Below the pieces are notes generated by a model, which ran no database searches, was not told the origin of the DNA, and was given only the letters and a program-made list of their open reading frames with translations. A program made the position numbers and the translations under genes. Positions 29,547 to 38,993 of a stretch of 39,026 bases of DNA are shown piece after piece. This DNA comes from Roridomyces roridus (lineage: Eukaryota; Basidiomycota; Agaricomycetes; Agaricales; Mycenaceae), in NCBI GenBank assembly GCA_029378245.1, contig JARKIF010000262.1, positions 1 through 39,026 of the forward strand. The letters are read 5' to 3'. Position 1 is the first letter of the stretch, and each line of letters opens with the position of its first letter.

Positions 29547-30481
29547 CTTCCGTCTTTCTTCTTCACGAAAAAGAAAGGAGAGGCAAACGGAGACTTCGAG
29601 GGACGTATACGTCCTGTCTTCAAGTGCTCTGCAATGAACTCGTCCAACTCCTTCTGTTCCGGGATCGATAGGGGAATAACCCGACCACAGGCGGGCTCTG
29701 CCCCGTCCTTCAGTTCGATAGCGTGGTCCCAGCGCTTCCGTTCAGGTAGTTTGTCGAAGTCCTTTTTGTCAAAGACACTGCGGAATTCGTCCAGGTAGTG
29801 GGCAGGCACAATATCCTCCATCGCCTGGTCGCCTTTCGCGTTGTGGGCCGCCGCTGCCAATTTCGTCGCAACCGAACCCATAGCTCGGATATGTTCCGCA
29901 GGCTGGGTGTCCTCTTCTTTGTAAATTCGGGTGACAAACACCCGATCGTCGGGTTCCAACCCATCCTCGTCTTCGGCCTCCCATTGCTTCCAGAGGCGTT
30001 CGGTGCGGCACGCAGGCGGACAACGGGTGAAGGACAGTTTTCCATTACTCCAGTCGATCTCAGGGTTGTGTCGCTTCAACCACTTGTACCCCAGAATGAC
30101 ATCCGTCTTCCCGGTGTTGGTCAGAGCGAAGGTCATCACTTCCTCATGATCCTCCACCGTAGTGCGCATTCTGACCACTTGCTGAATCTTGCCCCCCGCA
30201 TTGGGGGTATTATCCGCGTTGTAGACAGGCACCGGCATCGGAAGGTCCTCCACATCGAGTCCATGCCTCTCGGCAAAAGACTGATTCATGAATCCTTCCG
30301 CGGTAGCTCCAGTGTCCAAAAGCCCCACCACTGTATACCCCCGGAGGCTGGCCAAGTCCTGCACCACCATCGGGACCATCCCCGAAACTCCGCCCATGGC
30401 GTGAATAAAGGGAGGCGGGTTCTGCAGCTCTGTTATGTCCCGTTCCAACACCAACTCCGGTAACTCAACTCCGGTACTCAA
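29516..30481 (-). pseudogene. Ty3/gypsy protease and start of reverse transcriptase
   Basis: A pepsin-like retroviral-type protease motif is present (TVVGLLDTGATAEGF, catalytic Asp in DTGA), followed by TDVILGYKWLKRHNPEIDW, typical of Ty3/gypsy proteases. A linker leads to the RT N-terminus (AELKDG-type block, IPLSIPEQKELDEFI, PSKSPFASPFFFVKKKDG). The frame is lost just after KKKDG at about 29546 and continues one base over. There is no ATG at the upstream end, and an in-frame TGA lies just before it, so the join to gag is broken too. Confidence 0.85.
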
Positions 30482-30976
30482 CTCCGGTCACGTCGGGATG
30501 CCTCCTGACGTCGAAGCGCATCACGCGCTCCTCGGTTCTATCCGGGTACTCGGGTTTTCACGTGATGAAGGTATCTGAGTGTTTCCCTCGGACTTGGTAT
30601 TCATCAGGATATCCACTTGATCATTCCGTGCGGACTTAATCAGCTTATATCCACATAGCCGTATAAGTCCGTTTCTATTACTGGTCTGTGGTAATGACAT
30701 ATATCTCTACTTACTCGTATATAAGACTTTCCTTATCTGTATTCAACCTTAGTTGATAATTGACGTTCTTGACTACTCGTCTTGGCTGGTTCCTACTCCT
30801 TCCCTTCCTATCAACATAGCAAGGCGTCTTTGACACCCTACTCCTCTGTGGTGCTCTTAGATCGCTCCTCCGGTCGACTCCTTCCAACTCCGGTCACTAC
30901 CGGAGTTCCGGCATCTACTCCGGACTTGTCTTTGGAATCGGATCGTAACAAGCTCTTCAATGGCTGTAAGAGCATC
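30482..30976 (-). other. Gag remnant plus ~400-bp AT-rich insert between gag and protease
   Basis: Next to the copia target duplication the minus strand reads on from gag (continuing SLYRPDALTAIEELV) into a region with repeated ACCGGAGTTG words. The 12-mer AACTCCGGTCAC occurs at 30480-30491 and 30886-30897. The AT-rich sequence between them has a TATATAAG box (30717-30724) and no coding signal, as in an LTR. A solo LTR or similar insert is possible, but I could not find clean TG...CA ends with a target duplication. Confidence 0.35.
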
Positions 30977-30981
30977 TGGTC
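30977..30981. other. Target site duplication TGGTC (left copy)
   Basis: TGGTC borders the left LTR directly and recurs at 36367-36371 directly after the right LTR: the 5-bp duplication typical of Ty1/copia integration. Confidence 0.9.
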
Positions 30982-31272
30982 TGTTGAATGTGGCGCGGTT
31001 GTCCCCACGTATTTCTCCTGGTGCTCGTATGTTCATCTTCGTTTTACAATCTAAATATGCATCGACTAGAATCTCGTTCTACTTACTATTTAAGCTCCCA
31101 GAATAGAGGAGCGTACCTCAGTCGTTCATTCGCATACGCGTGCCCGACTGAGGTATGTCTCTACTTATTTCTTTTGTCTCTTTTACTCACATGTGTTATA
31201 GTATTCTTGTCTACAGGTACAATATAGTCGTTCATTCGCATACGCGTGCCCGACTGAGTATTCTTGTCTACA
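30982..31272 (+). repeat. 5' LTR of the Ty1/copia element
   Basis: Begins TGTTGAATGTGGCGCGG and ends TTCTTGTCTACA; 291 bp. A 32-bp block is directly repeated inside it (31121-31152 and 31227-31258). A TATTTAAG box lies near 31087. Confidence 0.95.
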
Positions 31273-31285
31273 GGTTATGGGCCCC
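31273..31285 (+). promoter_or_regulatory. Primer binding site, half-tRNA initiator-Met type
   Basis: GGTTATGGGCCCC starts at the first base after the LTR. It is complementary to the anticodon-stem region of initiator tRNA-Met (GGGCCCAUAACC), not to a tRNA 3' end. Drosophila copia and yeast Ty5 use this type of internally cleaved primer. Confidence 0.8.
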
Positions 31286-31381
31286 GTTGTCTAAACCTTG
31301 CGCCGATTATACTCTCGAACGACTCACTCGATTTTTCTCGCAAATCACTGAAACTTACTCCCGTTGCGACCCCGACTACTT

Positions 31382-32206
31382 ATGTCTTCAACGCTCAATA
31401 GTGTTACCGTCTTGCCCGAGGGCGAGAGATTTGACGGTACTGGATGGACAGCGTTCAGTACGAAGATGAAGGCTCAGTTCAAAGCCCGTGGACTGATTGG
31501 CTATCTCGACGGCACTATCTCGCAACCCTCCCCTGGTACCGCCCTAACCACACCTCTCCCCGGCGATCCAATCCCCACTACTCCTACATATTCCTCGGCT
31601 CCATCCCTCGACGAAGGGATCTACCGTGATGGTGTCATCACCAGCATGCTTGTCTTGAACGTCAAGGACCCCGTTGGACTCGGTTTGAAGTCTGACGGCA
31701 CCGCGGCCGAGGCGTGGAAGTCCTTCGTGGATATCTATGCTGCCCAGACCGAGGTTGGCTTGACTCGAGCTGTCCGCGCACTCAACACAGCGCAGCTCGC
31801 ACCTGGTGCATCCGTCTCCGAGCACATTGCGCTGATGCGGGTTCGCTGGCAGACCGCCAACGACATGGGGGCGGACATCAAGGACGTCTACTTCCGCACA
31901 CTGTTCATCACCTCTCTCGGCGAGGCGTGGAAACACGTCACTCCTGTGCTGCGCACTTTCAAGATGTCTGCCGAGGTGATTAATTTCATCCTCGAGGAGG
32001 CCGGTGTGGACGAGAACACACCTTCCATCCCCACTACCGCGCTTGCTACCAACACCATCGCAACCCCCAGTTTGGCGCAGACGGCAAGCGCGGCCATACA
32101 ATCTCGGAGTGCTTCTGGCCGCGAGGTGGGAAGGAGGGACAGTGGCCGGCGTGGTGGAAGGGGAAACGGTCGTCCAGCACGTCGGCAAACATTGCCAACA
32201 TTTTGA
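31382..32206 (+). CDS. Ty1/copia Gag
   Basis: The first ATG after the LTR in this frame begins MSSTLNSVTVLPEGERFDGT and gives 274 residues. It matches copia-type Gag: FDGTGWTAFSTKMKAQFKARGL near the start, a helical middle (AAEAWKSFVDIYAAQTEVGL, SEHIALMRVRWQTANDMG) and a basic Arg/Gly-rich nucleic-acid-binding tail (GRRDSGRRGGRGNGR). Gag forms the cytoplasmic particle that packages element RNA. A CCHC knuckle is not in this frame; a degenerate Cys pattern (HCQHFECIGAEDC) exists in another frame at about 32190-32230, so the gag end may be frameshifted. The stop overlaps the start of the pol frame. Confidence 0.85.
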   Translation: MSSTLNSVTVLPEGERFDGTGWTAFSTKMKAQFKARGLIGYLDGTISQPSPGTALTTPLPGDPIPTTPTYSSAPSLDEGIYRDGVITSMLVLNVKDPVGLGLKSDGTAAEAWKSFVDIYAAQTEVGLTRAVRALNTAQLAPGASVSEHIALMRVRWQTANDMGADIKDVYFRTLFITSLGEAWKHVTPVLRTFKMSAEVINFILEEAGVDENTPSIPTTALATNTIATPSLAQTASAAIQSRSASGREVGRRDSGRRGGRGNGRPARRQTLPTF

Positions 32207-34806
32207 ATGCATCGGCGCCGAAGATTGTACTCGCGGCATGGACGATTCCCGCGGCCGTCGTCACGCCCTACGATGAGGACGGTGCTCAGGGTGTCTCGTT
32301 TCAGGGGGAGGAGCTAGTCGCCGCACTGTCAGCCTTGATGGATTGGGGTGAGATTACGGATGCCGTGACGGAGCTCAACATACCCGCCGCGTCCCACATT
32401 GCTCCATACGATGATGCCAGCCTGTCCGATGCATCTAGCGAGTTGGATTCGTTCGACATGGTGTCCCACAGCTCCTCCTTTGACATCATCAGCGACCAGG
32501 CCTCGGACAATGAAGATGGCGACACTACCTCCATCTTCGACCCGTCCTACGTCCATGCGGAGACTCCGGGCCAGGAGCGAGTACGCTTGGCGCTGGAGGG
32601 AGGAGGACCGTACCCTGGTGATGATAACGCTGCGCCAGAGGACCTACGCTTCGTTGAAGCGACGGGTGCCCGTTTCTTCATCAGCTCATTAGGGTCGGAG
32701 GGATACCGACTCGATGACTCACTTCTGTGCGATCCCGTTATCATCCCCACCGATTGGGTTGACGGACCGAACGCCGAGGACTTTGACATGGCCCAGTGGT
32801 ACGCAGAGCATCGCTCTTCAATATTTGCTGCACCTGCGGTCGGAACGCAGGGTGGGCTTGGTTCCACAACGTTCGCCAATGGAGTTACCATCGCCGTTAT
32901 CGACTCGGGGGCTACCGACCACTGCTTCACTCGCCGAGAAGACTTCACTGATTACACGCCATGTGAGAACCGACATGGCTCCGGAGTCGAGGGCTCACCA
33001 TTTCGCATTGCTGGCGCGGGGATTGTCACCAAGCTTGTTGAGCACAACGAATACAAGCGTGTCGTGCAGTTTCACGCACTGCACACACCCGACCTGCGTG
33101 CAAACTTGATATCGGTGCCTCGGTTGGACGAGAAGGGTGTGAAGGTGCAGCTGAGCGGTGGAAAGGCTACAATCAGCATGCCAGATGGTGTCGAGTTCAT
33201 GCAAGCGACGCTCACCAATGGGATGTATATCATCCACATGCACGATTCCACTGACGTGCGCGCATGGTCTGCAACGTCCCGCGTGAAAACGACCGACGTG
33301 AATACTTGGCACCGTCGCTTGGGACATCTCAGCATGACGGGTGTGAAGTTGCTGATGAAGGAGGGTGTGGTTGAAGGGATGAGTGTTGAGGGGAATGCAA
33401 GCGGCGCATTGTGTGAGGATTGCCTCGCAGGAAAGCAGATGCGCCGCCCATTCGATGGTGCACATGAACACGAGAAGGAGCCGGGGGAGAGGGTGTATAT
33501 GGATCTATGGGGGCCGCCGCAAGTCACCGGTGTTGGCGGTAAGCGCTACATGTATCACATCTTGGATGGGCACTCAGCTGCGCCATGGGTGTTCTTTCTT
33601 GCCCACAAGACTGCTGACGAGACACTTGACTCGTTCAAGAAGTTCCGGGCCGAGTTCGAGAAGCAGACGGAGAAGGATGTGAAGGTTGTGCGTGTCGATG
33701 GTGGGAGGGAGTGGATCAATCAAAAATGGGAAGCTTACCTTGCGGAGGCTGGGATTGTTCTCGAGCAAACCACGCCGCACTCTTCGTCCCAGAATGGTCC
33801 TGGCGAACGTGGTATCCGCACCACTGTCGAGTTCAGACGTTGCTTGCTCGCCGACTCCGGTTTGCCGAAATCCATGTGGCCACTGACATTCAAGGCTGCG
33901 GCGTACTTGCAGTGGTTCCATCCGAAGTCGCGTACCGGTGGTGTAACGCCCTACGAGGTCATCAACAAACAGAAGCCGGACATTGCTCATCTGCGTGGAT
34001 TCGGTGCTACGGCGTATGCCAAGGTTATTCCGCCCAGATCAAAAATTGAGTCCCAATCTGTCAAGGCGGTGCTTGTCGGGTACAATCACACTGCCGGCTA
34101 CCACCTCTACGATGCGAATGCGCGTCGACTCTTCTACTCGCGGGATGTGGTCTTCGACGAGGGATTAGGGCGCTGGTCGCGTGCCCCAGCAGGGGGAGAT
34201 GTTGAGGAAGCTGGGGATTCCGTCGAGACGCCGCACGCTCCCATTCCATCGCAGCCGAACCACGTTAACCCTTCTTCTGCCCCTCCAGGTCCTCCGGCTA
34301 CTGCTGTCCCACCTCCTGTCGCACCTCCTCCGACCGTCCAAGTATGCCGCTCCACCCGCACGACTTACCCATCCCGCGAGAAACTTGAATCTCTGGCCAC
34401 CGAAGCTGCCGAGGCGGCGAGGAAGGTTGGAGGCGGCTGGACCTCCGACCAGAAGCATATGACGCGGGCAGCTTCTGCCTCTACCATTTCTCCCACACCT
34501 GGTGTCCCTCAGAACTTCCGGGAGGCAATGATGCACCCGGATATCTGGATGGAACCGATGCAGAAGGAGTACGCGTCGCTTATTGGTCGGGAAGTTTGGG
34601 TCCTTGTCGATCCTCCTCTGGGCGCAAATATTGTGGACTCTAAATGGGTTTACGCTGTCAAATATGACGCGCTCAGGGAGATAATCAAGTGGAAAGCTCG
34701 CCTCGTCGCAAAGGGATTTCAGCAGATTGCCGGCGTCGTTTCTTCGAGACGTATGCCGGTGTGGTCCGTTATGAGTCTCTTCGGATGCTCTGGGCTATCT
34801 GTGTGA
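32203..34806 (+). pseudogene. Ty1/copia Pol: protease, integrase and start of reverse transcriptase
   Basis: An 867-codon frame without its own ATG, consistent with expression as Gag-Pol. In order: an acidic linker; protease active site TIAVIDSGATDHCF (about residue 235); GAG-pre-integrase HHCC motif (WHRRLGHLS ... CEDCLAGKQMRRPF, 365-415); integrase core with D in RVYMDLWGP, D in VVRVDGGREW and E in NGPGERGIRTTVE; then copia-type RVT_2 beginning MHPDIWMEPMQKEYASL, NIVDSKWVYAVKYD, KARLVAKGFQQIAGV. After this the frame is lost: at about 34738 one base is missing, and the continuation (FFETYAGVVRYESLR) is in the next frame. The integrase triad is intact. Confidence 0.9.
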
Positions 34807-35600
34807 ACGAGCCAGGATGGGTTATGTGGGCCATGGATGTCGTCAGTGCGTACCTCAACAGCGAGATGAAGGAGACGGTGTACATGCGCCAGCCGGAGGG
34901 CTTTGTCGTTCCTGGGCAGGAGCAGAAGGTTTGCCGCATGCTCAAATCACTCTACGGCTTCATGCAATCGGGTCGAAACTGGGCTGAACACTTGAACAGC
35001 TCGCTCGCTGCTTTGGACTGGGTTCGCTCGCGTGCCGATCCCGCTATTCGTATTCGCACCACCGCTACTGGAACATCAATTATCGGTGTATACATGGACG
35101 ACATCGACGGTATCTCGTCCTCCACCGCAGCAGCTGACGATGCACAGGCCGGAATTAAGGCGGCATACAACGTCACCGACGTCCCACGCACAGCAACCTC
35201 GCTTGGCATGTCCATCGAATACGACGAAGCCGCCGGAATCCTCTCCATCTCGTCACGCGCATACCTGGAGCGTGTGCTTGTGCGCTACGGGATGGCCAAC
35301 TGCAACGCAAAGTCGACCCCTCTTCCTTCCGGCCTTGTCGTATCTGCATCCAAGGATCCCATTACAGACGCCAAACGCGACTTCATGGCCGACAAACCGT
35401 ACCGCGAGGCCATCGGCTCCATCCTACACGCAGCCAACACCACCCGGCCCAATATCGCATTCGCCGTCAGCCGTCTTGCTGCTTGTGTTGACAGTCCGCG
35501 CCCCGAGCACTGGAAAGCCGTCCAGTATGTGCTTGCTTACCTCAAGGGCACGCTTGACTACAAGATATCTTACACACGCGGCGGCGGCTCGGGGATCTAG
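34739..35600 (+). pseudogene. Ty1/copia reverse transcriptase, remainder
   Basis: Continuation of RVT_2 after the frameshift: FFETYAGVVRYESLRMLWA, MDVVSAYLNSEMKETVYM (first catalytic Asp), KVCRMLKSLYGFMQSGRNW, and the active site IIGVYMDDIDG with both Asp intact (YMDD at 35091-35102). The connection to RNase H follows (KPYREAIGSILHAANTTRPN, AVQYVLAYLKGTLDYKI). A TAG at 35598-35600 interrupts the frame where the family normally reads on into ...IGWADADFA, which is encoded immediately after the stop. Confidence 0.88.
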
Positions 35601-36067
35601 CCTATCGGATGGGCCGATGCCGACTTTGCATCCCCGACCCTGCAACGTGTCGTTCCACCTTGGGCGAGGTATTCATGATGTCGGGTGGTCCGGTTTCTTG
35701 GTCGTCGAAGAAGCAGCCCACCGTTGCGCTGTCCACCGTGGAGGCAGAGTACGTCGCACTCACACGTGCTGCCAAGCAGGTCATGTGGATGTACAGCTTC
35801 ATGTCAGAGCTTCGCATGCCCCAACCACGGCCGGCACTACTTTATTGCGACAATGCGGGCGCGACGGCATTGGCGAAGGACGCAAAGGGTCACGCACGCA
35901 TCAAGCACATCGACATTCGGGAACACTACATCCGCGAGCGTGTGGCTGAGGGTGATGTTGAGATTGTCCGTGTCACCTCTGCCGATAACCTCGCCGACAT
36001 CTTCACCAAGGTGCTCCCACGCGACGCCCACCTCACTCTTATCCGTTCACTCGGCCTCACCAACTAG
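35601..36067 (+). pseudogene. Ty1/copia RNase H, C-terminal part
   Basis: After the stop, PIGWADADFA (catalytic Asp) is encoded, then a frame change at about 35630. The rest reads RSTLGEVFMMSGGPVSW, KQPTVALSTVEAEYVALT (Glu), LLYCDNAGATALAKDAKGH (Asp) and HIDIREHYIRERV, ending NLADIFTKVLPRD to a TAG at 36067. These are the standard copia RNase H motifs (VALSTxEAEY, DNxxA, KHIDIRxH, DIxTKxL). Confidence 0.88.
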
Positions 36068-36083
36068 ACGGGACGTCCGCACC

Positions 36084-36091
36084 AGGGGGAG
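36084..36091 (+). promoter_or_regulatory. Polypurine tract of the Ty1/copia element
   Basis: AGGGGGAG directly 5' of the right LTR, 16 bases after the pol stop. Confidence 0.75.
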
Positions 36092-36366
36092 TGTTGAATG
36101 TGGCGCGGTTGTCCCCACGTATTTCTCCTGGTGCTCGTATGTTCATCTTCGTTTTACAATCTAAATATGCATCGACTAGAATCTCGTTCTACTTACTATT
36201 TAAGCTCCTAGAATAGACGAGCGTACCTCAGTTGTTCATTCGCATGGTATGTCTCTACTTATTTCTTTCGTCTCTTTTACTCACATGTGTTATAGTATTC
36301 TTGTCTACAGGTACAATATAGTCGTTCATTCGCATACGCGTGCCCGACTGAGTATTCTTGTCTACA
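36092..36366 (+). repeat. 3' LTR of the Ty1/copia element
   Basis: 275 bp, TGTTGAATG...TCTACA, followed by the TGGTC duplication (36367-36371). It differs from the 5' LTR by about four substitutions and lacks 16 bases of the first copy of the internal 32-bp repeat. Confidence 0.95.
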
Positions 36367-36371
36367 TGGTC

Positions 36372-36453
36372 GATAGAGACTCAGCAGTTCATCGACGTAT
36401 CCTTCGGTGATTTCAGTGCGTCGGGTTTTGAACGTCCAATTCTGCAGCATCTC
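36372..36453 (-). pseudogene. Ty3/gypsy gag segment between the two insertions
   Basis: This short piece is coding on the minus strand (QNWTFKTRRTEITEGYVDE, then LLSLYRP). It continues the gag frame from the right of the Mutator-like element (…HAVEML) and leads across the copia target site into DALTAIEELV. It proves that both insertions are in the same ancestral reading frame. Confidence 0.75.
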
Positions 36454-36697
36454 TAGTCTGTGTCAAGTGTCGAGTGTCAAGCCGTACCTATGTACGTGTT
36501 TGCACGTGCCACTTTCCCACCCATCTTCAGGTCGTTGTACTGAGCCGGATCTACCGTGGCAACGGAAGGAGAGGTTCGCAAAGTCATTTCGTAGCTGTAT
36601 ACGTCTGCGTTGGCACCGAAATTGACCGTTATTACACAGGGGGCAAGCCTCATGGCACTTTGTCTTGTGTGCCAAGGTGGCACTTGGCCGGAAGTTG
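36454..36697 (+). repeat. Left inverted arm of the Mutator-like element
   Basis: Pairs with 37139-37394 on the opposite strand. The best-conserved inner block is 36634-36697 against 37139-37214. The arms are clearly homologous but diverged, unlike a brand-new element. Confidence 0.75.
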
Positions 36698-37138
36698 GGT
36701 GGCAGTTGGTCCGTTGTTGGACATTTTGTGTGAGTCTGATCTGTTACCCGTGATTCACAATCACCGAGGAAGTACGTAATTCTTGGGAGGGTATTGTCTT
36801 TGAATATAGTGAAAATCCTCAAGCATCCATTTACGGGGCCCCAAGTATGTGCAAAATTACTGTGGATGCTCAACGTGCTGCCGCCTTGATTTTTCTTCTC
36901 AAATACGATGATCCTGGTGCAGGCACCCCCAATGACACCGCCAAACAGACCCCAAACCGCAGCTTGAATTCGCTCAATACCCCAGGCACTGCCCTCCCCA
37001 TTTCTGATGAATCCTCTGCCGAGTTATCGAAGGCTGTAATGGTCAAATGCGTCAGGCCAGAAAATGTGTACCTAGACACGGAATCGAACTCGTGTACAAG
37101 AACAAAGGCGGTGGGCACGTGGGTTCCCTCCGGGATAT

Positions 37139-37394
37139 CAACTTCCGGCCGAGTGCGCGCCAAGTGCCACCTTGGCACACAAAAAAATGTGCCATGACTG
37201 ATGCCCCCTGTGTTAAGATGGCCGAGCATGTGGCTGTACCTGTCAATCACAACATTTGGCGCATGGGAAAGTCGCACGTGTCTGCACGTGGAGAGGTGCG
37301 GGTTGATGCCCGACACTTGAATCAGACTCTATATCAATACAAAAAATTTGACTATCTTATTTTTTATTGATACGAGTCTGACATTGGGAGACTA
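37139..37394 (-). repeat. Right inverted arm, with an extra terminal hairpin
   Basis: Homologous to the left arm, but its outermost ~60 bases have no counterpart there. They contain a near-perfect inverted repeat at 37322-37381 (TCAGACTC ... GAGTCTGA with AT-rich inner arms), so this end folds back on itself. Confidence 0.7.
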
Positions 37395-38993
37395 CAGCAT
37401 CTCCACTGCGTGCGGTCGCTGCGCATACATTCGGTCCAACAGCCGCTCAGCGCTGTTCGGTGGTAACCCCTTCCACGACACCTTTGGGGTAGGGGGTACG
37501 ACTACAACCTTCTTTTGGGGTATCGGCTTCTTACTCCTCCATTCGGGGATAGGAGTGTCGGTTTCTAGTTCGTTTGCCACGATTTGAGAATCTTTGTCGT
37601 TCAATAGAGTATGAAATTGATTAGTGAACGACTTGTGTACATGGGGTATCGAGGAAGACTGGGAGGACGTGGCTTTCAATCCCAGTCGTTGGAAAAATCC
37701 TCTGGGGACTCTTCTTCCGAGTTCTCTTCGGTGTCGGGTTCTTCCACCATGGCACGGAACTGCGTAGTGACATGCGCATGGGTCGGGCAGTCGCGGCGAA
37801 TATGCCCCTTGAGCCTGCGGCCATAGCAGTGAACTTCGCTGCTAGGTTGACGACGGCCCGTATTCGTACGATCGATGTCCATGGGGCCGGGACGTTGCTG
37901 GCAGTCGTAGCGGTGCTGGTACGTATGGTGGGGTTGCTGGTACTACCTCCCGAAGTGTTCGTGCGCTGGGTGCCAAATCAGTTGAACCCTTCCGTACGAT
38001 TGAACCCTTCAGGACGTTTCGGGTTCTGCATCGGGCTCCGTCCTCCGCCTCCGTACAACCCCGAGTTGGGGTTTCCAGCTTTCCCGAATCCCGCCTTATC
38101 TCCCGTCAAGAGGGTATTCTTCAGGACACGGAACTGCCTCTTGAGCCCATCACGTTTGATGGCTTCTTCTTTCCACCCTGCGTAGGTCTTGGGGAGTTCT
38201 CCGTTAACTCCCTCGTAAATCGATTCCACCACCTCTTGACTGGGGCCTGTCTTGAGGAGTCGGAATGAGCGTAGTCTCGTCATATCCCGCCGTTCTGTTG
38301 TACGAGTTGAGGATGCTGAAGTAACTCGTGGCCGTACCGCTCGCTTGTCCGAAGGTGCTCCATCTTGGATTGGGCTTCCTACACTGGGCCCTCCTTTGAA
38401 GCTGGAGATAATGTCGGCCTCAAACGCTGTGTAGGTGGTATTAGGCGCCAGTGCCGCTGCCGTTGCGCTATGGCCTTCACTACGTTTTCGGCCAAATTGC
38501 CGCGGACCCCCCTTCATGTAAGACAGGGTAAAGTTGATCTCTGGCGGAGTCCTTTTCGTATCCGGGGTTATCCCTGGAAGTTGAGGGTAGCAACCGCCCA
38601 GACACCGTCCACGGTCTCGGCAGTCCCCGAAAAGTCTGCTGGGGCAGTAACCCGCGCTCTGCGGGATTATCGCCACCTCCTGCTTCGTGTCCAACTGTTC
38701 TTCAGTATATCCACATGACGCTGTTGGTCTTCGCAATATGATCTTCCATCATCGATAGCGTTGGAACGCATCCTGGAGATCGTTCTGGAGGTGCAAGACT
38801 CCAGCTTGCAACCCTGCCTCCGGGTTCCCGTCTGGTCCCCAGATCTCTGTCAATAGCCCGCGAGTTGCGGTGCTCAACGCTTCAGCGCAATCGAATATGT
38901 GGGCTTCGCGTGCGTTGATCCAATCCTTGGTAGTGGGGGCGTCCGTCGACTGGAACGCATCCCGGTTTGGTATACCAGTGCAGGAGGGTCCAT
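37395..38993 (-). pseudogene. Ty3/gypsy Gag, N-terminal and middle parts, frameshifted
   Basis: The start ATG at 38993 (MDPPALVYQ) is followed within about 30 bases by a frame change into a coding-like stretch (TKDWINAREAHIFDCAEAL). Further frames carry YMKGGPRQFGRKRSEG, FEADIISSFKGG and RSFRLLKTGPSQEVVESIYE with GWKEEAIKRDGLKRQF, typical of fungal gypsy Gag C-terminal halves. A nucleic-acid-binding knuckle lies near 37830 (VHCYGRRLKGHIRRDC): the CCHC pattern has Arg in place of the second Cys. Frame changes occur near 38960, 38740, 37980 and 37680. The last part (WRSKKPIPQKKVVVV ... HAVEML) runs into the Mutator-like element. Gag would form the particle shell; this copy cannot make one intact. 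Confidence 0.75.

Larger units (their letters stand above)
30982..36366 (+). mobile_element. Ty1/copia retrotransposon, complete length, recently disabled
   Basis: Two LTRs (291 and 275 bp), a 5-bp target duplication, primer site, gag, then protease-integrase-reverse transcriptase-RNase H in the Ty1/copia order, and a polypurine tract. It lies in opposite orientation inside the gag region of the Ty3/gypsy element. LTRs differ by about four substitutions and one 16-bp indel, so insertion is fairly recent. Pol carries two single-base frameshifts and one stop. Confidence 0.95.
36454..37394. mobile_element. Mutator-like (MULE-type) non-autonomous element, 941 bp
   Basis: Flanked by an exact 9-bp duplication CAGCATCTC (36445-36453 and 37395-37403). 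The ends read TAGTCT...AGACTA. Long inverted arms of about 240 bp follow: both share TCAAGTGTCG, a CACGTG-rich block, ACTTTCCCA and, further in, ACACAGGGGGCA ... GTGTGCCAAGGTGGCACTTGG. A 9-bp target duplication with long terminal inverted repeats is characteristic of the Mutator superfamily. No transposase is present. The interior (about 36700-37140) holds an open frame of coding-like composition at 36847-37197 with no recognised domain, which could be captured host sequence as in Pack-MULEs. Excising element plus one duplication restores the gag frame of the host element. Confidence 0.8.

Noticed and set aside
32004..32276. Alternative frame with a Cys-rich motif as a separate gene
   Set aside because: It overlaps the end of copia gag; at most it is a displaced zinc knuckle from a frameshift, not an independent gene.
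37322..37381. Hairpin as a transcription terminator
   Set aside because: Eukaryotic context and its exact position at the end of the Mutator-like element make a structural element end the better reading.
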